Positions 56,276 to 64,000 of a stretch of DNA of 64,000 bases are shown here, piece by piece. Below the pieces are notes generated by a model. That model was not told where the DNA came from and made no database searches. It saw only the letters and a list, made by a program, of their open reading frames with translations. Source of the DNA: Myxocyprinus asiaticus (Eukaryota; Chordata; Actinopteri; Cypriniformes; Catostomidae); the NCBI RefSeq assembly GCF_019703515.2, contig NC_059365.1, forward strand, positions 41,436,501-41,500,500, in the 5' to 3' direction. Position numbers and translations under genes: made by a program. Position 1 is the stretch's first letter; every line of letters begins with the position of its first letter.

Positions 56276-57990
56276 ATGTCACATCCTTCCGATGGGTGAA
56301 TATCCGTAAAGCCGAGGGTCCAGACGGCATTCCGGGTGTTTTTATGGACATTTTCAACCTTTCCCTCTCCTTGTCTGTGGTCCCCACATGCTTCAAAATG
56401 TCCACCATTGTGCAGTACCAAAGCAATCCAAAATCACTTGCTTAAATGACTGGTGTCCTGTTGCTCTGACCCCCATCATCAGCAAATGCTTTGAGAGACT
56501 AATCAGAGATTACATCTGCTCTGTGCTGCCTCCCTCACTGGACCCATTGCAGTTTGCTTACTGCAACAACCGCTCCACTGATGATGCCATTGCATCTACA
56601 CTACACACTGCTCTGTCCCACCTGGAAAAAAGGAACACTTATGTGAGAATGCTGTTTGTAGACTACAGCTCAGCATTCAACACCATAGTGCCCTCCAAGA
56701 TTGATGACAAACTCTGGGCTCTGGGCTTAAACAGCTCGCTGTGCAGCTGGATGATGGACTTCCTGTCAGACAGATGCCAGGTGGTTAGAATGGGCAGTCA
56801 CATCTCCTCATTACTGACCCTCAACACTGGAGCCCCACAGGGCTGTGTTCTCAGCCCACTCCTGTATTCCCTGAACACACATGACTGTGTGGCAACACAT
56901 AGCTCCAATGCCATCATTAAGTTTGCTGATGATACAACGGTGGTAGGCCTGATCACTGACAATGATGAAACAGCCTACAGAGAGGAGGTGCACACTCTGA
57001 CATGCTGGTGTCAGGAGCACAACCTCTCCCTCAACATCAGCAAGACAAAGGAGCTTGTGGTGGACTTCAGGAGAAGAGAAAGAGAACACAGCCCCATCAC
57101 CATCAATGAAGCACCAGTGGAGAGAGTCAGCGGTGTCCACATCACTGAGGAACTCACATGGTCCATCCACACTGAAGTCGTTGTGAAGAAGGCTCATCAG
57201 CGCCTCTTCTTCCTGAGGCAGCTGAGGAAGTTTGGAATGAACCGCCACATCCTCACATGGTTCTATACCTGCACTGTGGAGAGCATCCTGACTGGCTGCA
57301 TCTCCGCCTGGTACGGCAATAGCACCGCCCACAACCGCAATGCCCTGCAAAGGTTGGTGCGAACTGCCAGACACATCATTGGAGGTGAGCTTCCCTCCCT
57401 CCAGGACATGTATATATACCAAGCGGTGTGTGAAAAAAGCTTGGAGGATCATCAGAGACTTCAGCCGCCCGAGCCTTGGGCTGTTCTCACTGCTACCATC
57501 AAGCAGGCGGTGTCGCAGCATCAGGGCCCGCACCAGCCGACTTCATGACAGATTCTTCCCCCAAGCAATCAGACTTTTGAACTCTTGATCTCTCACGATC
57601 AATATACATCAGCACAGCACTTTATTAATCTTATTATCTCACACTGGACTGTTGTAAATTATATTCTCTCTTAACAACACACTGGCAACTTACTATCAAC
57701 CGACAGCCTGAATGTCAATACAGTACAATACAACCTATTGTACATTTTATATATACTATATATACTATTTTTTATCATATAATGTGTATTCTATATTGTG
57801 TGTATTGTATAATGTACATTGTATATTATTATTTGTATATTGTGTTGTGTAAATCTGATTTTTATTGTAAATTGGTATATGTCTCATCACTGTCATGACT
57901 GCTATGTTGATCGGAACTGCACCCAAGAATTTCACACACTATTGCACTTGTGTATATGGTTGTTTGACAATAAAAGTGATTTGATTTGAT
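56276..57990 (+). mobile_element. LINE (Rex1/L2-type), 5'-truncated, long open RT
   Basis: It begins in the linker ([13 protein letters not shown]), contains most of the reverse transcriptase in one frame, then a 3' UTR ending TGACAATAAAAGTGATTTGA with ATTTG repeats. It is the same family as 38,949-40,127 but much better preserved. The endonuclease is missing, so it cannot move by itself. Confidence 0.88.
56388..57548 (+). pseudogene. LINE reverse transcriptase, largely open (386 codons)
   Basis: The first part (to about 56,420) is in another frame. From there the frame is open to 57,548. Motif A is [17 protein letters not shown], motif [21 protein letters not shown], and motif [15 protein letters not shown] with both catalytic Asp residues. 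These are followed by the conserved FLGVHI-like block (here [12 protein letters not shown]) and [18 protein letters not shown]. The original C-terminus continues in another frame after about 57,420 ([20 protein letters not shown]). The RT core could be intact, but upstream truncation and two shifts make it a pseudogene. Confidence 0.85.
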
Positions 57991-59306
57991 TTTGAAGTAC
58001 GTTTGAAATGTTAAAAGGGGGGTCTCTCAAAAATAAACCTCTCTCTGAGAACTGAAAATATGGTGTATTTTTCATTGATTGTACTCTACTGCTAATATTA
58101 TGATGAAAAATAATGGTACATATTAGTAGGCTGGTTCGAAGAGAAAAAAAAAAAAAACATCAGAAAACAAGCACAAGAGGTTGTGAAATCAGGCTCTGAT
58201 AAGGACCTGCAGTAGTTTCATTGCAATTTGGATGAGCCTTAGGATTGTTCGTCTTTTAGAACTAAATGGCTCCAGGCTCAGACGTCAGTAAATGTGCTCG
58301 TATCCCGCAGTTCTTTTATGTTGCTCCTGTTGTGGCCTTGACTCTGTGTGAAAAGCTGAGATGGTAGAGCGTCATTGATGACAAGCTCTTGGCTCCGAGC
58401 AGCCACACTGAGTAGTCCTGGATCCAGCCCGCTCCAAAAATCACCCAGTCCAGAAAGACATGTAATGTGTGTCTCGCCAAATTAACTCATCTCTGGGTAA
58501 ACAAAAGGCTAATTTGCATTTTATTTATTTATTTTTTGCTCAAGACCCCTTGAAGCGAAGGAGGGACACAGGTGCAAACCATCTGATTTCTGTACACATA
58601 AATAATAGTCTTTCTCTCAGAGAACATCTCTGTATAAAACTGTGGTGTACTTACTTATGTAAATCAGTGTAATTATATTAAATGACTGATTCAAGAGATA
58701 CATTTTTATTCACATCTCGCATATTGTAAGGCAGCGTGTAATGATACATATGCAGTACTCCAGTCCCACCACTTGGGGTCTGTGTGAGCTCAGAGGAGCT
58801 CCTAATTAGCATGACGTCATTGAGTATTTTTCAGTGTAGCAGCTTGTATAACAAAATCTAAGAAAAATATTGTAAACACACTTACATTCGCTGTGGTCCT
58901 GGCAACAATAGAAAATAAAGGGCACAGCTGTGTATTAGAATAGTAATCAAGAAGGATATCTGTTCCATTCCTACTAGTGGTATGTGTTCATATACCCATT
59001 ATATAATATACTGGATGAAATATTAATCTCACAATTATTAAAGTTAGAAATGATTTTTATTATTAGTAAATGTACATTAATCGAAATGTCCCAACTAAGT
59101 GAACATATGATGAATTTTAATTAACTACTTTAGTTTGAGCAAATGTTGTCATTTTCATTCTAACATGAAAAACTGGCATTTTATTAAATATTTTAGCTGC
59201 TTCTTCATGGTTCACTTTCTCTAATTAAAATGTTTCAAATGTGTTTTCTTGGGAAACTTGTATTAATTAGTTGTTGATTTACGTTTTTTCCATGTCTTCA
59301 ATTCAG
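57991..59306. other. Non-coding interval
   Basis: AT-rich apart from 58,180-58,470, which is repeat-free and of balanced composition. No gene is recognised. Confidence 0.4.
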
Positions 59307-59368
59307 CCTCATATCATCCTCCAGGAAGTGGCATCATTTTTGGAAGGAAAACAACAGCTCAAACATCA
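59307..59368 (+). other. Candidate 62-bp internal exon
   Basis: A strong acceptor (TTTTTTCCATGTCTTCAATT then CAG, ending 59,306) and a strong donor (GTAAGT at 59,369) bound an open segment that reads PHIILQEVASFLEGKQQLKH in one frame. The protein is not recognised. Together with 54,020-54,238 it might belong to a spliced plus-strand transcript. Confidence 0.25.
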
Positions 59369-59590
59369 GTAAGTATTAGCAATGGATAAGATGAATTCTG
59401 GATGTTTTGTGGTATTAGTTGGTTTCTATGTTTAATCAAATGACAGAAATCGGTATGATAATTTGCATTTTTCAAGATGTTTAAAATTATTGACTTTAAC
59501 TTCAAGTTGATGCCGTCATGTCATCTAATTCTCAATCCCTCATTGAGCAATGGCTATCTTTAGCTCTTAATTTCTATCTTGTTAGGCATC

Positions 59591-59875
59591 CCCTACTGAA
59601 AAAAAAAAAAAAAAAAAAAAAACAGCTTCCACCAGGTTAAGATGATTTACTGGTCGTAGCTAGTTTAAGCTGGTCTAGCTGGTCTCCCAACCTGGTCATG
59701 CTGGTGGTCAGCAGGTTTAGCTAGTCAGCTAGCTGATCTCCTAGACTGGCCATCTTACAAGTGCCCAAACCTTCCAAAACCAGCAAACAAACCAGGTTGA
59801 AAGACCTGAAAGACCAGCTAAGACAAGCAAAACCAAATTAGCCTGGTTTAAGCTCTTTTCTCTCTCTCAGCAGGG
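59591..59875. mobile_element. AGCTGGT-rich MITE with CCCTRCTGA ends
   Basis: The left end CCCTACTGAAAAAAA and the right end TCTCTCAGCAGGG are inverted. The interior is a run of short AGCTGGTCTAGCTGGT and ACCAGCTAAGAC strings, self-complementary across the element. A common fish non-autonomous repeat. Confidence 0.65.
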
Positions 59876-61331
59876 TCCTGTTAGTTTTATTGCTATTGTT
59901 TTGGCACGCCCTTCTTTGAGACTGGGAAAACTTTTGTGTCTCCTATAATCTAATCGAAAAAATAATAATTTGAAAAAAAAACCAAAACAAATATGTTTAT
60001 TGAAAAATTATTACAAATCTTTTTGATGAATTATGAAAAAAGTTTATACTTAAACAACGAAAACTGAATGTGTTCTTTTTGTTTCCACGGTTTTCTTAGT
60101 AATGAGGTTACACACTTCATTGGGAAAAAAAAAATCGAATAAACTTTTGGTCACTAGGTCTACATTGTTCTGTTATTTTCTTCAGACTTTCTGTGTTACA
60201 TAAATATATATATATATATATATATATAAAAAACTTTAATTAGGCCTATACACTTATAAAACATAATAAAAAAAAAATTTAAAACAAAGAATCAATAAAA
60301 AAATGATAATGCTTGCAGGAGCAATGTTATGATGAAATATAGCTCATCTAAAAAAATTGACATTTCTGTCATAATTTCATCCATGAAACACAAGGATAAT
60401 GGATTAGAGGATCGTTAATGTGACTGTAAACCTTCAAAAGCACATAAAAGGACCAACAAAGTCATCTGTTCCACACTAAATAAATAAATAAATAAATAAA
60501 TAAATAGAAAGGATTTTTGCTGCTTGTTCAGTTTACTTAATTAAAATGAATGAAAGCAACACAATTCTTGAACATTTTGTCACAACTTGATTCTATTGCA
60601 TTCTACAGTATCCATTTAAATGTGTAAAATGGAAGTTTACTTAATCCATTTGAGTTGGGACTACATGAATAGTTTGTGGTGTTAATTTAGCATTGATGAA
60701 ACCGGCAGAGGATTTCCATTTCCAGTATGCTTTGCATGGAAATCAATAGGGAGAGTAAATGTTAAAATTAAGTGTTATTTTATGTGTTTTTGTGCAAGAT
60801 GAATATAAAGGGGGATATGTGTTAGTGTTTAATAGTTTATTATGTACTGAAGAGATTTAGAAGAGTTTCTGTTATGTTGGAGTTTTGCGGGTTACCATTA
60901 CGGTGAAGAGTGGAGCTTGAGCAAATAATGATGACAGGTAGATATTGCACATGATATCGATTGCTCGTTTTGTTGAGCAATTGCTAACCACAACAGTTAC
61001 AAAACTACACACTGTAGTGCTTCCAACCAGCATGTATTTAGCATGCTAACATTTACAGTACTTCACTAGTTAGTACATAAATGAAAAAAGATATTCACTT
61101 GAGTTACAGTGACAAATCTTATTTTGTTGGGTTTACCAAGTGTTTGTGTTGAGATTACATAGTAATTTTAAGTTAAGAAACGTCATTTCAAACACATGGA
61201 ACCACTGTACACAACTGAATGAAGTTCAGCCAAAGAGCTATTTTTTGGAGTGCACACATTCACTATATTTAATATATTTATATAAGTCTTCTGAGGCCAT
61301 ACAAAAGCACTGTGTGAGAAACAGAATGAAC
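59876..61331. other. Non-coding interval with TA and AAAT microsatellites
   Basis: (TA)n at 60,199-60,226 and (AAAT)n at 60,478-60,506. No gene. Confidence 0.5.
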
Positions 61332-62210
61332 GTAAAAGGTGTAGAATGTAATTCCTGTGCTACTAGTGGCACCAAAAGGAATTACAAAAATAAAGTATGT
61401 TTCCAAACAACCTTTGCCAACACCCCTTAGACTCATTACGCCCTATCGCACACTCTGATTCTCTATGAACAAACTGACCATACTTAATAAAAGGGGATAA
61501 ACGTTTAATGTTTTAATAAACAAGACCACCTGGACTGAACAGCAGCTGGGTGTGCGGGGGATCCAGCACATGAGGTAGGGTGGTTCTTTTGGTAACTACT
61601 AAGTGTAACGATTTTAGCGCCGTTTCTGACCATTTTGCACACTAAGCAAGATTGTTTTTGTTGTTGATGGGGAAAGTCAACGTTGGGGGGTGGGAGGCAT
61701 GACAGTAATGAGCTTACTTGTGTGGAAATACTTTGAGTCTAGCTTACCTGTTGAGAAGCAACTCGGCAAGTTTGGCGTCTCCATCAAACACCAAAAATTC
61801 CCTCAAAGTCCTCCAACTTTTAAATGGGACTCCAGTGTTCACTCTTGTTTTACTCCATTCTCTATCACTGTGTCTTTTAGCAAGTCTTCGAATTTTGGCT
61901 TTAACATCTGTAGGCAAAGCTAAATTAATTTTTTTCTGTAACACATCTGCAATGGATGTTCATATTCCCCCAGCTGAACAAGTAGCAATGCCCCTTACTT
62001 ACACTATAGGTTGAGCTAGAAAGCGATAGGTGGAGCTAAGTGGGCCGCTCAAAATATAAACATTAATGTTTTGATAGTGCCTGGGAGGCTTAGTATTTAT
62101 ACTTTTAGGGAAGGTAAACCCACAAATGGCTTACTTATAGTTGTCAATGAACAATAAACTAAGATAGGACAATGTATTTTGACAAAAAAAGTTACATACT
62201 TCACCTTTAA
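61332..62210. mobile_element. TTAA-type element with a short relic ORF
   Basis: The left end AAAAGGTGTAGAATGTAATT and the right end AAGTTACATACTTCACCTTT are inverted, and TTAA is present at the right (62,207-62,210). On the minus strand at 61,744-61,944 a frame includes KTRVNTGVPFKSWRTLREF. I think similar KTRVNIG..W..LR strings occur in unannotated fish repeat proteins. This is from memory and unsure. Confidence 0.55.
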
Positions 62211-62541
62211 AGCTGAAGTGTGTAATTTCTGCACCACTAGCACCAACGAATGGAATGGCAAAAATAAATGATTGTTTTAAAACAACTTTCTCAATAAGCC
62301 CCCATCTTCTGTTGATCAAACAAACAGATAGTCCCACCCCCAACTCATGCCATTGGTTGAGTCAATGTTATTGTGTCAGTATGGATAGGATATTCAAAAC
62401 AAACAGAGGAATTTGTATAGCGCCACAGAGAGACTTACAGTCTTACAGAGACAAACAAATGGCTTACTTACAGTTGTCTCTGCATATTAAGCTGAATAGA
62501 AAGTATTTTAACACAGAAAAAGTTACACAGATCAGCTTTAA
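62207..62541. mobile_element. 335-bp TTAA-flanked MITE
   Basis: TTAA at 62,207-62,210 and 62,538-62,541. The ends AAGCTGAAGTGTGTAATTTC and AAAGTTACACAGATCAGCTT are inverted copies. It is directly adjacent to the previous element and shares its TTAA. Confidence 0.75.
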
Positions 62542-64000
62542 GTGTTAATTCACTTAAAATAGTCCCCTTCACCCTTTTGAATCTGGTGCACACTCAACGT
62601 CTTTGTTTAAATAATCTCAGCACAGTCAGTGCACCTGACACCATATTAGGATAAAAGGTGGAGAAAAAGAAATTGCGCAAAGTCGTTCTTGTGTGTATTG
62701 TCACCATGACAAATTTGAGCATGTGAAAGTGAACGAGATTTAAGAACCCCGTTCAAGGGCATAACATCACTTTGAGAAATGTCCTTAAATAGAAATATAT
62801 AAATTACAAAACAAGCGTGTACAATTTTTTTTTTAAGTTTCAGAATTCAAAATGTACTGTGTAACAGGAATGCCCCATTCAAGATTTAAAAGCTTACAAA
62901 ACTAAGAATGTTAGATAATAAAACTCTAATTTTTCGATGGTGACTCAACTGCGAACACAAAGCTAGCACCTGTGTTGCTGTAGTATTTATGTTTGATATT
63001 TTTGCTGACTCAAGCTCATCTGAGCTTGTTTAGAGGATATTGATAAGATATTTAAAAGAAACATTACGATAACTCTCTAAGTAATGAAGTAAGATTCTAA
63101 GTAATGAAGACTACCATTAGTATTCCCAGCAGAGAGGATTTTGTCCAGCATAAGAGTAAGATTTCTGTCAATAGTAGAGTTTTCTGCCACAGTGTGAGCA
63201 GAGGCCACACTCAACCATGCTGTAGTATAAAAGGTCTTCTGATTAATTATATTCCTTCAGGAACGTGGACGCTAGCTTCCTCCAGCACAGCTACAGTCAC
63301 CATCCACTGTACGTCTAATTAAAAGTGGAGGAGAGCTCTGTGAACTTCTGACAACAAGGATGATTAAGTCCATTTAAAGAGGGAACTATTTAAATAGAGG
63401 GAATATAATGCCATACCTAGCTGCTTATCCAAGTGGAAAGTGGTGAAGATGTGCTTTGTGTAAATTTGCACTCGGCTTAGTGGCTTTTCTTTTCTGTCGA
63501 GTACTACATTGTCTGGACTTTTGACCCCTTTGGTTCTGGTTGAGATTCTGGGATGTGTTGAATAAATAGGGAAACAGATGCAGACCCTTAATTCAAAATG
63601 ATCCTTTACATGTTTGCAGAGTTCAGACAATAACCCAATGTTATGTCTTGCTGACTTCAAAGTTGCACCTAAAGAGATCTTAAAGCCAGTTAAATAATAG
63701 AGATGTTGTATGTGTATGATATTTGATGTAAACACTTATGTAAACAGTCTTAAAAAAGTAAGGTAAAAGAGATTAAGAAAGTATAAATTAAAAGTATAGA
63801 CCATTTCATAATGTTATTCATTGGTTTGAGATTGATGTCTTTATTCCTGGAACATTTCCGGTTAGATGTCAAACTCATTCAAAAAAACAGCTGGAGGCGC
63901 TTCATTCATAGTGACTTGTAACGGTAACTTTAACATGATTGTCATCAAATATCAGCAATAAAATTTGGACCATGTCGTTCAGTGGCTGGATGCTCCCTCA
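62542..64000. other. Non-coding interval
   Basis: AT-rich. No gene, RNA or clear element is recognised up to the window edge. Confidence 0.4.

Noticed and set aside
56811..57533. 240-residue minus-strand frame
   Set aside because: It is the antisense of the LINE reverse transcriptase.

Overview
The window looks like a piece of a teleost fish chromosome, most likely a cyprinid (zebrafish/carp/goldfish group). The grounds are one gene closely resembling teleost nanos1, a transposon set typical of fish (DIRS tyrosine-recombinase retrotransposons, Rex1/L2-type LINEs, Tc1/mariner, hAT and TTAA-flanked MITEs), many long TA/CA/AAT microsatellites and AT-rich non-coding DNA. The species call is inference. 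I see no prokaryotic, plasmid or CRISPR features, no rRNA and no credible tRNA.

Only one host protein gene is convincing: an intronless nanos1-like gene on the minus strand (52,535-53,236, 233 aa). It has the N-terminal CNOT1-binding motif and a complete double CCHC zinc finger. Around it, on the plus strand, three short open segments end in consensus splice donors (49,840-50,058; 54,020-54,238; 59,307-59,368). They are candidates only.

Layout. 1-4.4 kb: a foldback Tc1 element split by a hAT element that itself carries two more MITEs. 4.4-11 kb: microsatellite-rich non-coding DNA with a MITE at about 5.0-5.4 kb. 11-13 kb: minus-strand DIRS relic. 13-16 kb: a complete but frameshifted DD34E Tc1 transposon (14,082-15,662). 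16.2-19.85 kb: DIRS relic (gag, RT stump, half a recombinase). 20.3-21 kb: TTAA-flanked MITE. 21.8-24.9 kb: minus-strand LINE. 24.9-25.1 kb: large hairpin. 26.5-27.8 kb: non-autonomous hAT with a perfect 8-bp target duplication. 28.4-34.07 kb: hAT transposase pseudogene split by a third DIRS element. 38-42.1 kb: complex mosaic of short tandem repeats split by a LINE. 44-45.2 kb: inverted-repeat element. 47.8-48.7 kb: MITE split by a LINE tail. 52.2-53.4 kb: nanos1. 54.6-55.4 kb: TTAA MITE with replaced interior. 56.3-58 kb: LINE with a nearly open reverse transcriptase. 59.6-59.9 and 61.3-62.5 kb: further MITEs.

The elements do not form a shared pathway. What the window records is serial insertion: several nests can be ordered from their junctions, and every autonomous element type present carries inactivating lesions. 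I found no clear new biological system. The most unusual structures are the hairpin and tandem-repeat mosaic at 38-42 kb, the 77-bp-arm hairpin at 24.9-25.1 kb, and the multi-level nests.
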